Shown: positions 56,432 to 64,000 of the stretch, in pieces
How the letters are laid out: each line of letters opens with the position of its first letter
Position numbering within the stretch: position 1 is the first letter of the stretch
Source: Candidatus Handelsmanbacteria bacterium
GTDB lineage: Bacteria > Latescibacterota > UBA2968 > UBA8231
NCBI GenBank assembly: GCA_016867395.1
Contig: VGJS01000002.1
Location: forward strand, 113,417-177,416
Reading direction: 5' to 3'
Length of the DNA stretch: 64,000 bases
Notes under the pieces: generated by a model
What the model saw: only the letters and a program-made list of their open reading frames with translations
The model's database searches: none
Told to the model about the DNA's origin: nothing
Program-made: the position numbers and the translations under genes

Positions 56432-59400
56432 AACGTGTTGGGGTCTGGCTGAAGGAGAAGAGGTCGGCGAAGAGGAAGAAGTCGGCGAAGGTGGTCTGGC
56501 CGTCGCGGTCCAGGTCGTAGACCGGGTCCCAGCCGGGCTGGTCGGCGGCCAGGCCCATGTGCTCGGCAAAGAGGAAGAAGTCCTCGAGGGTCACCTTGCC
56601 GCTGCCGTCGAAGTCCCCCGGCCCGGGGGCGCCGGGGGTGGTGGAGGAGCGAATGGCCACCTGCACGGTGTCGGCGCCGGCGGCGCCCTGGGCGTCGGTG
56701 GCGCGAAAGACGATGCGGGTCTGGCCCTCGTACCCGGCGGCCGGCAGCAGGGTGGCCTGGCGCAGGGCGTTGTTGATGCTGACCGGGATCTCAGGGGCCG
56801 GCACCGCGGACCAGAGCAGGGCAGCCAGTGGCTCGTCGTCCTCGGCAAAGGTATCGAGGGCCAGTTGTACCGGCACACCAGCCTCCAGGGAGAGTTCGGG
56901 GAAATCGAGGCGCGGCGGCGGGTTGAGCACCTGCACTACGGCGGTGTCGAGGGCGCGGTGTCCGGCGCTGTCGGCCGCCTGGAGGACAAAGGAAGCCGGC
57001 CCCTTTGAGCCGGCCTCGGCGCTGAGGGTCAGCATCCTTGCGGCCGGATCGAGGGCGGCGCGCAGGCGCTGGGTGCCCAGCAGGCTCCACTGGACCTGGG
57101 CGGCGGGCAGGGCCTGACCGGCCCAGGCGTCGAGGGCTAGGCGCAGGGTGTCGCCGGCGAAGAAGGCGGTGTCGGGCAGGGGGCGCATTAGCTGGGGGGG
57201 CGGCATGACCCGCAGGGTCAGGGAGGTGGTGTCGGCCAGGCCGCCCGGATCGACCAGGCGCAGGCGCAGGACCTCGGTGAAGGCGGCCGGCGGTGGGGCG
57301 GCCCGCAGCACCAGCACTCCCCCTGTGGCGCTGGCCTGGACCCGGCGGGCCCCCAGCACGGTCCACTGGAGGGCAGCGAGGGAGTCGTCCGGGTCGGCGG
57401 CAAAGGAGCGCAGGTCCCAGCGCAGGGTGTCGCCGGCGGTGAGCCCGGTGTCGGGGAGGGTGGCCAGGGTGGGGGCGCGGTTGACGCGGGTGAGGAGCAG
57501 GTGCAGGGTATCGGCGGCAACCCCCCCGGCCGGATCGGTGGCGGTGAAGACCAGGGTGTCGGGCCCGTAATAGTCCGGGTCCGGTTGCACGGTGGCCACT
57601 CCGGCGGTGCTGACCGAGGCGGTGGTGTGGGCGCCGGGGGTGGCGCTCCAGGCTAGGCGGGTCAGGGCGTGGTCGCGGTCGGCGGCGTAGCGCTTGAGGT
57701 CGAGGGAGAGGGTGGTCCCCTGGCGCAGGGTGGTGTCGGGCAGGTTGAGGTGGGGCAGGTCGTTGACCTGGGCCACGGCCACTGTCAGGGTGTCGCGGGC
57801 CAGGGCAAAGGCGCGGTCGTTGACCCGGAGGATCAGGCGGTAGAGGCCGGCGCTGTCTGGCGGAGCCTTGAGCACCAGCCGGCCCGCGGCAAAGGAGTAA
57901 AATAGGGGCTGGCCGGGGGTGAAGACCCAGTCCAGGGTGGCGAAGTCGTCGTCCGGGTCGCGGGCGTAGGCGCGCAGGTCCAGGCTCAGGCTATCGTCCT
58001 CGGCAAAGGCCAGGGTGTCGGGCAGGGAGAGGCGCGGGGCGTCGTTGACCGGGGTCACCTCCACGGGGTTGGTGTCGCTGGCCTGCAGGCCGAACTGGTC
58101 GCGGGCAGTGATGGTCAGGGTATCGCGGCCGTACCAGTCGGCCTCGGGCACCAGGGTGAGCTGTCCGTTGGCCACCTGCCCCGAGATATGGCGGCTGCTG
58201 AAGGTGAAGGTGAAGGTGGTGTCGTCCGGGTCGGTGACCACCGAGGAGACCGGCACGATGTAGCGCTCGTCCTCGCGCAGCACCAGGCTGGACAAATCGA
58301 CGGTGGGCGGGTCGTTGACCACGTTGGCCACCAGCGAGGAGGAGAAGACCATCGGCAGGTCCCCCTCGCTGCCGGTGGCCTGGTCGTCGGCGGTGAGGGA
58401 AAAGCTCTCGTCGTCGGCGCTGGCCAGGTAGGTCACCCCCGAAAAGGTGGCCACCCCGCTGCTGGCGGTGGCGGTGTTGAGCAGCAGGGTCCCGGCGCCG
58501 GTGTTGCCCAGGGTGACCAGGTCGGCGAAGTTGCCGTCCACGTACCCGCTGTCGTCCACGGCCTTGACCACCGGCTGGATCTGGAAGGGCTGGCCGCCGA
58601 TCACCCCGCCCGGCTGGGTGGAGAAGGACAGGCGGGTGGCCACCACGTCGATGGTCAGGCGGTTGGCGCTGGAGGCGGCCACCCGCGAGCCGCGCCCCCC
58701 CTTGCTGGTGGCCAGGTTGCCGGTGACAAAGCCCACCTTGAAGGCGTGGCCCTCCACGGCCCTGGGGCTGATCCGGGCCACGGCCAGATAGTGGCGTTCC
58801 GACCCGGAGGCGGGCATGGGGGCGTTGGTGGCCTGGAGGGTGAAGGCAGTGCCGGGGGTGAACTGCGCCGGGTCGAGGGTGCCCAGCAGGTTGTCGTTCC
58901 CGTCGATCAGGGTGTCGGCGCTCTCGTAGAAGCGGAAGTCGGCGAAGTCGGAACGGCTCAGGTTGGTGGCGGTGTCCAGGTCGGCGAGGGTGAGGGTGAG
59001 GGAGTGGACCCGGGTGGACCCGTCGCCGATGAAGGCCACGCGCAGCAACTGAGCCAGGCGGCCGGGGGCGGTGGTGCGCAGCCCGACCGGGCCGCGGGCG
59101 TCGGCCGGGGCCAGGCGGCGCAAGCGGTGGTTGCCGCTGTCGGCCAGGTAGAGGACCCCGCTGCGGTCGAGGAAGAGGCCGGAAGGGAAGGCGAGGCGGG
59201 CCAGGCTGGCGGCCCCGCTGCTGCCGGCAAAGCCGAAGCTCCCATCCCCGGCCAGGGTGGTGATGTTGCCGCCGGGATTGGCGCGGCGCAGGCGGTGGTT
59301 GAAATAGTCGGAGATGTAAAGGGCCCCTGAGCTGTCGATGGCCACGGCCTTGGGAAAGGAGAGCTGGGCGTTGGTGGGCAGGTCCCCGTCCCCGGAGAAA

Positions 59401-60203
59401 CCCGGCGAGCCGGTGCCGGCCACGGTGGTGATGATCCCGGCCGGGGTGATCTTGCGGATCTTGTGGTTGCCGGTGTCGGTTACGTAGAGGTTGCCCGATG
59501 CGTCGAGGCACAGGCCGGAGGGGGAGCTGAGCTTGGCGCTGCGGGCCGCTCCCCCGTCTCCAGACGAGCCGGCGGTGCCGGTACCGGCATAGGTGGTGAT
59601 GGAGTCACGGGCGGCGTTGATGCGGCGGATCTTGTGGTTGCCGGTGTCGGCCACAAAGATCACCCCGGCGCTGGTGACCACCACCCCGCCGGGGGAGTTG
59701 AGGCGGGCGCTGGCGGCGGCCCCGCTGTCGCCGGTGGCCCCGGCGGTGCCGGTGCCGGCGATGGTGGCGATGAAGTCGCGGGCGGCGTTGACGCGGCGGA
59801 TCTTGTGGTTGCCGGTGTCGGCGATGTACAGCACCCCGGAGAGGGTGGAGAAAACCGCGCCAGGGGAATTGAGCAGGGCGCTGGTAGGGGCGCCCCCGTC
59901 GCCGGTGGAGCCGGCGGTGCCGGTGCCGGCCAGGGTGGTGATGGAATCGCGGGCGGCGTTGACACGGCGGATCTTGTGGTTGCCGGTGTCGGCGATGTAC
60001 AACACCCCGAGGGTGTCGCCGGACACCCCGCCGGGGAAATTGAGCAGGGCGCTGGCCGGGTCGCCGCCGTCGCCGGTGGCCCCGGCGGTGCCGGCCCCAG
60101 CAAGGGTGCTGATGGTCTGGGCGCCGGCCCCCCCCGGTAGGAGCAGGAGGCAGCAGGAGCCGAAGAGGGCCGAAATCGCCGCGACCCGGAGAAAGGAAGG
60201 CAT
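56430..60203 (-). CDS. Large secreted protein: NHL repeats, Ig/cadherin-like repeats, dockerin-like tail
   Basis: A 1257-aa secreted protein. ATG 60203 begins MPSFLRVAAISALFGSCCLL with cleavage GAGA-Q; the in-frame TTG 60209 is also possible. Residues 30-350 are six NHL-type units with a repeated IADTGNHKIRRVNAA core, predicting a beta-propeller. Then come a BNR/calx-like stretch and several cadherin/Ig-like repeats (NDPPTVDLSSLVLREDER, VNDAPRLSLPDTLAFAEDDS, VNDLPHLNLPDTTLRQGTTL). The last 60 residues are dockerin-like with two EF-hand-like loops (DFDGSGKVTLEDFFLFAEHM, DLDRDGQTTFADFFLFADLF). No SD is visible. Probably a cell-surface or matrix protein; partners could be cohesin-like modules such as those in the divergent gene. 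Confidence 0.88.
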   Translation of the reverse strand: MPSFLRVAAISALFGSCCLLLLPGGAGAQTISTLAGAGTAGATGDGGDPASALLNFPGGVSGDTLGVLYIADTGNHKIRRVNAARDSITTLAGTGTAGSTGDGGAPTSALLNSPGAVFSTLSGVLYIADTGNHKIRRVNAARDFIATIAGTGTAGATGDSGAAASARLNSPGGVVVTSAGVIFVADTGNHKIRRINAARDSITTYAGTGTAGSSGDGGAARSAKLSSPSGLCLDASGNLYVTDTGNHKIRKITPAGIITTVAGTGSPGFSGDGDLPTNAQLSFPKAVAIDSSGALYISDYFNHRLRRANPGGNITTLAGDGSFGFAGSSGAASLARLAFPSGLFLDRSGVLYLADSGNHRLRRLAPADARGPVGLRTTAPGRLAQLLRVAFIGDGSTRVHSLTLTLADLDTATNLSRSDFADFRFYESADTLIDGNDNLLGTLDPAQFTPGTAFTLQATNAPMPASGSERHYLAVARISPRAVEGHAFKVGFVTGNLATSKGGRGSRVAASSANRLTIDVVATRLSFSTQPGGVIGGQPFQIQPVVKAVDDSGYVDGNFADLVTLGNTGAGTLLLNTATASSGVATFSGVTYLASADDESFSLTADDQATGSEGDLPMVFSSSLVANVVNDPPTVDLSSLVLREDERYIVPVSSVVTDPDDTTFTFTFSSRHISGQVANGQLTLVPEADWYGRDTLTITARDQFGLQASDTNPVEVTPVNDAPRLSLPDTLAFAEDDSLSLDLRAYARDPDDDFATLDWVFTPGQPLFYSFAAGRLVLKAPPDSAGLYRLILRVNDRAFALARDTLTVAVAQVNDLPHLNLPDTTLRQGTTLSLDLKRYAADRDHALTRLAWSATPGAHTTASVSTAGVATVQPDPDYYGPDTLVFTATDPAGGVAADTLHLLLTRVNRAPTLATLPDTGLTAGDTLRWDLRSFAADPDDSLAALQWTVLGARRVQASATGGVLVLRAAPPPAAFTEVLRLRLVDPGGLADTTSLTLRVMPPPQLMRPLPDTAFFAGDTLRLALDAWAGQALPAAQVQWSLLGTQRLRAALDPAARMLTLSAEAGSKGPASFVLQAADSAGHRALDTAVVQVLNPPPRLDFPELSLEAGVPVQLALDTFAEDDEPLAALLWSAVPAPEIPVSINNALRQATLLPAAGYEGQTRIVFRATDAQGAAGADTVQVAIRSSTTPGAPGPGDFDGSGKVTLEDFFLFAEHMGLAADQPGWDPVYDLDRDGQTTFADFFLFADLFSFSQTPTR
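59460..60143 (-). repeat. Four 171-bp tandem repeats encoding NHL units
   Basis: The core CTTGTGGTTGCCGGTGTCGG recurs at 59460, 59631, 59802 and 59973, exactly 171 bp (57 codons) apart, with high identity between the last three units. More diverged units continue toward 59100. The exact period indicates recent in-frame duplication. Confidence 0.85.
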
Positions 60204-60233
60204 ATTCAAATTTAAAGTAATCGCCGAATGGCG

Positions 60234-60273
60234 CGATATAAAAGTTGGGGCAACCCCACTTCCATTTATATCG
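60234..60273. promoter_or_regulatory. Inverted repeat in the divergent intergenic region
   Basis: CGATATAAA (60234-60242) and TTTATATCG (60265-60273) are exact reverse complements, and between them TTGGGG/CCCC pair around a CAA loop. The 87-bp region lies between the starts of two very large secreted-protein genes, so one element could control both. It contains CCCCACTTCCAT, also present at 55588-55599. Confidence 0.5.
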
Positions 60274-60290
60274 GGTACCTTCCGGAAAAC

Positions 60291-63200
60291 ATGAGACTCG
60301 GACGCTGCGCCCTGCTCCTGGGCTTCCTATTGGCTCGCACCGCCCTCGCCCAGAATTTGGCGCAGGCCCCGGCCCTGCTCAACACCATCCCCAAGGGGGC
60401 TACCGCCGCCAATCCCTACTGGCAGCACGTGGTGGTCACCCTCAGCCGCGACCCGGTGCCGGGCAACGCCATCCACCTGTCTCTGCCCGAGGGAGTACAG
60501 GTTGCCGACACCGACGGGGACGGCAGCGTCGAGGACGAGATCACCATCGACGACGCGGCGGGGGGGTATCAGAGCGCCGCCGGCAGCACCGCTTCCAAGG
60601 TGGTGGCGGTGAGTCCGGGGGGCGGGGCCGCCGGCCAGGTGCATCTCCAGTTCCCCATTACCACCCAGGCCAGCCCCAGCGCCTCGGCGGTGGTCTACGG
60701 CCTGACCAGCTTCACCCGCAGCGGCGAGCAGCCCATCCCCGCCGGCACCCTCACCCTGACCTACGCCGAGGCCAATGCCCTGGCCCTGGCCAGCTTTGCC
60801 GGTGCCTGGACCGAGACCTTGGCCGACACCACCACCAGCGCCCAGGGGGACCAGTTCCCCAGCCAGGCGGCGGGGATGTTCAGCCTGGCCCTGCCCGACC
60901 TGCTCAGCGACCAGCGGGGCAACCTGCGGGGCAACTTGGTGGCCCGCAGCGGCACCCCCTTTGGCAACGGCAGCGACGGTGATGACGTGCGCTACCGCTT
61001 CTGGATCTCGACCCGGGACACCCTCTCGCGGGTGGATACCACCACCGCCACCCGCGCCCAGAGCCAGGGACAGGTGCTGCTGGCCAACGAGGGCAGCTCG
61101 GTGAACACCACCCTCGACCTGCGTTCCGTGGCCGAGGGCACCTACTTCGCCTACCTCACTTCGGACCTGACGGGCACCTTCCCCCTGGCCCGCAGCCGGG
61201 GCCTGACCGTCCGCCACAGGCCCGCGGTGCTGGAGGTGGGCCGCTTTGAGAGCAACGATGACGACTACCTCGATACCGGGCTGCTGCGCGACTTCGACAC
61301 CGGCCAACAGGGGCGGACCGGCAGGGCCCGCAACTCGGTGAGATTGCGCTTCTTGGTGGCCGACTACGACGACAGCGCCGTGGTGAAGCTCTTCTACGCC
61401 ACCGCCGACACCCTCGACAGCACCAAGGTGGTCACCTCGGGGACCTCGCCCAACCGGGTGATCACAGGCCTGAACAACGCCACCCACGTGGACAGCAGCG
61501 CCAGCCTGAAGGAAGGCCGCGACTCCACCCTCACCTGGAACGCCGTCCGCAGCGCCTCCGCCCAGGTGGACAGCGGGGCCTACTACATCTACGCGGTGGC
61601 TACCGACGGCAAGAACCTGGCCGTCGGCCGCAGCGCCTACCGCTACCGGGTCAGCCACTCGCCCCTCCTGCGCCTCGATGTGCGGGAGAATCAGGACCTG
61701 GAGACCGGCGGGGGGACACCCCAGCGCTACTACCCCATCACCTGGAACCAGGATTACGGGGTGGACGGGGACGTGGACCGCGACCACAGCGCCACCATCA
61801 ACCTCTACTACAGCGCCGACTCCAGCTTTGCCCTGCCCGGCGGGGCCACGGCCATCGCGACGGCGGCTAGCGACTCGCTGCAGGACACCCATCTGATCAC
61901 CAGAAACTTGAGCGAGGACCTCGATGGCCGGGCCAACAACCAGTACCTGTGGGACCTGTGGACCTACACCAATCCCGACGGGGGCGGGGTGCCCAGGGCC
62001 GGGGTCAATTATTATCTGTACGGGGCCATCAGCGGGGGCGGCATCTCCCGCTTGGTCCGCTGGGAGGACGGGGGCGGCCGGGCGCGGCGACTTACCTTCT
62101 CGCACCGGCCTCACCTGCGGCTCAAGGCCCCCCTCGACCCCCTCAGCAGCCAGGGAGGGGAGAGCTTTCTGGTGGCCTGGGAGGCGCGCGACGTGGACAA
62201 CCGGGCCTCGCTGTGGGTGGTGCTGACCACGGCCGAGGCAGGGCGGGCCCTGGGGGATTCGATCGGATACGGGCAGTTGACCGGCGACGGCCAGCCCGAC
62301 TGGGTGGCCAATTCCACCGACGGCAGCCTGGGGGGGGCCACCGCGCTGGTGGAGGGGACGGACACTGATTTTTCGGTGCAGCCGGCCCGCCTGCACCGGC
62401 GGCTCGACGGGACGGGACAGTCCCTGGCCGACGGGGAGTATTATGCGTACGTGGTGATGGCGGAAAGCGGCGCCCCCGCCGCCCAGAGCCTGGCCCGCCG
62501 GGCCCCGGGGCTGATCGCCCTCAGCGGCCTGGCCCAGGCGGTGGGCCAACAACTGCCCGGCCTCGAGATCCTGCCAGCCCACCGGGTGATGACCGCGCCG
62601 GGGGACACCGCCACCTTCGAGGTGCGGCCCAGCAGCGGGGGCCGCCGGGCGGACCTGATCTCCTGTTTCCTAAGCGTGGACACCCTTTACTTTCGGGTGG
62701 TGGACCTGAACACCAGCCGGGCCGGCACCCAGCCCTTTGCCCTGGCCTCGGGTCTGGAGGGCCTGACCCTCTCCAATACCCTCAAGGCTGGGGCCGACAG
62801 CACCACCGCGGGCCGCTGGCTGCTGGACCTGGTCTATTTCGAGCAGGGCGGCAACACCCATTTCGACGGGACTAAGACCCTGGCCACCTTTAAGCTGGTG
62901 TCGCGCACCGCCACCGGCACCGGCCTGTTGCGGGTGGACCATTTCCGCGAGCGCCAGAGCGCCCTCTACAACGAAGGGGCGGAGGTGGCCCTGCTGCCGC
63001 CCAGCAAGGCGGGGCGGGTGACCCTGGTGTCGCGGGCCACCCTCAGCGGGCAGGTGAAGCTCCAGGGCCGGACCCGGCACGCGGTTCGGGCCACCTTCTC
63101 GTTGCGGGACCGCAACAGCCTGCTGCCCGTCAGCGACGCGCTCTTCCTCTCGGCCAACGACGTGGACTCCACCCGCGCCGGGCTGCAGGATACCCTCGAC

Positions 63201-64000
63201 GCCGACGGCAACTTCTCCCTCTCCCAGGTGCCCAGCGGGGATTTCCAGCTGGCCGTCCACGTCGATCAGTACCTTGACGGGGTGTATCCCGGCCTGAGGG
63301 TCGATCCGGGCGAACAGCTCACCGGCATCGACCCGCTCTACCTGGCCGATCGCCGCAGCCGGGCCGAGTACCTGCTGGGCGGGGATGTGACCGGATACGT
63401 GGACACCACCGGCAGCAGCGTGCCCGACAATCAGGTGGACCAGCTCGACGTGGACTTTGTCGTCTCCTATTTCGGCCAGCGAGTGAACGCCTCCCACGCC
63501 GGCCGCCTGGCCGACATCGACGGGGACAGCCTGGTCTGGGTGGCGGACCTCAACATGGTGGCGGCTAACTTCAATCGCGATGGGGTGGACCCGGTGTACA
63601 AGCCGGTGGTCGCACCGACGGGAGGAGCGGTCCTGCAACTGCAGGCCGGGGAGGGGGCCTTGGAGGCCGAGGTGGTGGCCCAGGGTCTGGAGGGGTTGCG
63701 GGCCTATGGGTTCCGGGTGGAGTACGACCCGGCCCAAGTGTCCTTGGCAGGGCCGCCCCGGTACGAGGGGCTGGAGGGGATGCCGGCGGTGCGGGCCCGT
63801 CGCCAGGAGCCGGGGGCGCTGGCCCTGGGCGAGGCCCTGCGGGGCCGGGCGAGCGGCCCCAGCGGCAGCCGTATCCTGGCCCGCCTGCGCTTTGCCCTGC
63901 GGCCGGGGGTCTCCCCCGAGCAGGTGCACCTGCGCCTGGCCGAGGCGCAGGTGGTGGACGCGGCGGGCACCCGCACCCTGGCCGGAGCCCGGGCTGCCCT
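60291..64000 (+). CDS. Very large secreted protein with cohesin-like and dockerin-like modules (3' end outside window)
   Basis: Open from ATG 60291 to the window end (over 1236 codons). The signal peptide MRLGRCALLLGFLLARTALA is followed by mature QNLAQ. Residues 25-750 are beta-rich Ig/fibronectin-like repeats with calcium-type Asp runs (DTDGDGSVEDE). A cohesin-like segment starts VMTAPGDTATFEVRPSSG, then a carboxypeptidase-regulatory-like unit (LSGQVKLQGRTRH), a dockerin-like stretch (GRLADIDGDSLVWVADLN with NQVDQLDVDFVVSYF before it), and a second cohesin-like unit (LRAYGFRVEYDPAQVSLAG). No SD is evident. The module set suggests an extracellular scaffold or adhesin; it is divergent from another dockerin-bearing giant gene. 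Confidence 0.85.
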   Translation, partial: MRLGRCALLLGFLLARTALAQNLAQAPALLNTIPKGATAANPYWQHVVVTLSRDPVPGNAIHLSLPEGVQVADTDGDGSVEDEITIDDAAGGYQSAAGSTASKVVAVSPGGGAAGQVHLQFPITTQASPSASAVVYGLTSFTRSGEQPIPAGTLTLTYAEANALALASFAGAWTETLADTTTSAQGDQFPSQAAGMFSLALPDLLSDQRGNLRGNLVARSGTPFGNGSDGDDVRYRFWISTRDTLSRVDTTTATRAQSQGQVLLANEGSSVNTTLDLRSVAEGTYFAYLTSDLTGTFPLARSRGLTVRHRPAVLEVGRFESNDDDYLDTGLLRDFDTGQQGRTGRARNSVRLRFLVADYDDSAVVKLFYATADTLDSTKVVTSGTSPNRVITGLNNATHVDSSASLKEGRDSTLTWNAVRSASAQVDSGAYYIYAVATDGKNLAVGRSAYRYRVSHSPLLRLDVRENQDLETGGGTPQRYYPITWNQDYGVDGDVDRDHSATINLYYSADSSFALPGGATAIATAASDSLQDTHLITRNLSEDLDGRANNQYLWDLWTYTNPDGGGVPRAGVNYYLYGAISGGGISRLVRWEDGGGRARRLTFSHRPHLRLKAPLDPLSSQGGESFLVAWEARDVDNRASLWVVLTTAEAGRALGDSIGYGQLTGDGQPDWVANSTDGSLGGATALVEGTDTDFSVQPARLHRRLDGTGQSLADGEYYAYVVMAESGAPAAQSLARRAPGLIALSGLAQAVGQQLPGLEILPAHRVMTAPGDTATFEVRPSSGGRRADLISCFLSVDTLYFRVVDLNTSRAGTQPFALASGLEGLTLSNTLKAGADSTTAGRWLLDLVYFEQGGNTHFDGTKTLATFKLVSRTATGTGLLRVDHFRERQSALYNEGAEVALLPPSKAGRVTLVSRATLSGQVKLQGRTRHAVRATFSLRDRNSLLPVSDALFLSANDVDSTRAGLQDTLDADGNFSLSQVPSGDFQLAVHVDQYLDGVYPGLRVDPGEQLTGIDPLYLADRRSRAEYLLGGDVTGYVDTTGSSVPDNQVDQLDVDFVVSYFGQRVNASHAGRLADIDGDSLVWVADLNMVAANFNRDGVDPVYKPVVAPTGGAVLQLQAGEGALEAEVVAQGLEGLRAYGFRVEYDPAQVSLAGPPRYEGLEGMPAVRARRQEPGALALGEALRGRASGPSGSRILARLRFALRPGVSPEQVHLRLAEAQVVDAAGTRTLAGARAA

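Noticed and set aside
59460..60143. CRISPR-like regular repeats
   Set aside because: The 171-bp period is in frame within a coding sequence and encodes NHL beta-propeller units; there are no short palindromic repeats with unique spacers.
60327..62582. 751-aa minus-strand open frame inside the last gene
   Set aside because: Gly/Val/His/Gln-rich shadow of the plus-strand secreted protein, which has a signal peptide and recognisable modules in its own frame.

Overview
The window is GC-rich bacterial DNA with no RNA genes, CRISPR array, transposase or prophage. Its gene content points to an uncultured member of the FCB group, most likely Candidatus Latescibacterota or a close relative. The evidence is three phytanoyl-CoA-dioxygenase-like (PhyH) genes, two Gfo/Idh/MocA genes, two large DUF6785-like membrane proteins, secreted proteins ending in FlgD-like/CHU_C-like domains (PNGDGxND motif), and dockerin/cohesin-like modules. 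The phylum call is inference from family content; no marker gene was available for a tree.

Layout. 0-1.2 kb: 3' part of a membrane/TPR protein. 1.2-16 kb: one co-oriented block made of a strongly promoted secreted CBM9-like protein, a terminator, five tandem paralogous secreted discoidin-like proteins (two of about 640 aa, three of 850-890 aa) and a DUF6785-like membrane protein. 16-19.1 kb: two decayed secreted-protein genes meeting tail to tail. 19.2-22.1 kb (minus): a second DUF6785-like plus CBM9-like pair. 22.1-26 kb: PhyH, isochorismatase-like hydrolase, ChrA and EamA in an overlapping operon. 26-27.8 kb: a PhyH gene flanked by two gene remnants. 28-35.5 kb: a tightly coupled operon led by a Fic protein with operator-like repeats abutting its start codon, then an N,N-dimethylformamidase-like protein, a double amidohydrolase, a class V aminotransferase and a membrane glycosyltransferase-like protein, closed by a terminator.

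35.6-51.2 kb mixes intact genes (small membrane protein, HTH protein, ssb, PhyH, peroxiredoxin, S1/P1 nuclease, metH, lipoprotein, Gfo/Idh/MocA) with many broken ones (two VOC genes, an acyltransferase/uvrA chimera, a deleted Gfo/Idh/MocA, an enolase-superfamily gene, an alpha/beta hydrolase, an RNB ribonuclease missing its core, galE). 51.2-55.5 kb is a minus-strand run: cysQ-like, polX-like, udk-like, rmlB, with a 149-bp inverted-repeat element before rmlB. 55.7-64 kb holds a small secreted membrane protein and two very large divergent secreted proteins: NHL repeats plus Ig-like repeats plus dockerin on minus, and Ig-like plus cohesin/dockerin-like modules, cut by the window end, on plus.

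How the parts may fit together. The repeated pairing of a DUF6785-like membrane protein with a secreted CBM9-like protein suggests an envelope module for capturing and importing a ligand. Both CBM9-like proteins are predicted to expose an N-terminal histidine after signal cleavage, which invites a metal-binding test. Most other secreted proteins are predicted to expose an N-terminal glutamine, as in the Q-rule described for Bacteroidetes. Twelve genes are disrupted by nonsense codons, frameshifts or internal deletions that keep both gene ends. This is either real gene decay or a consensus-quality problem, and read mapping would decide.
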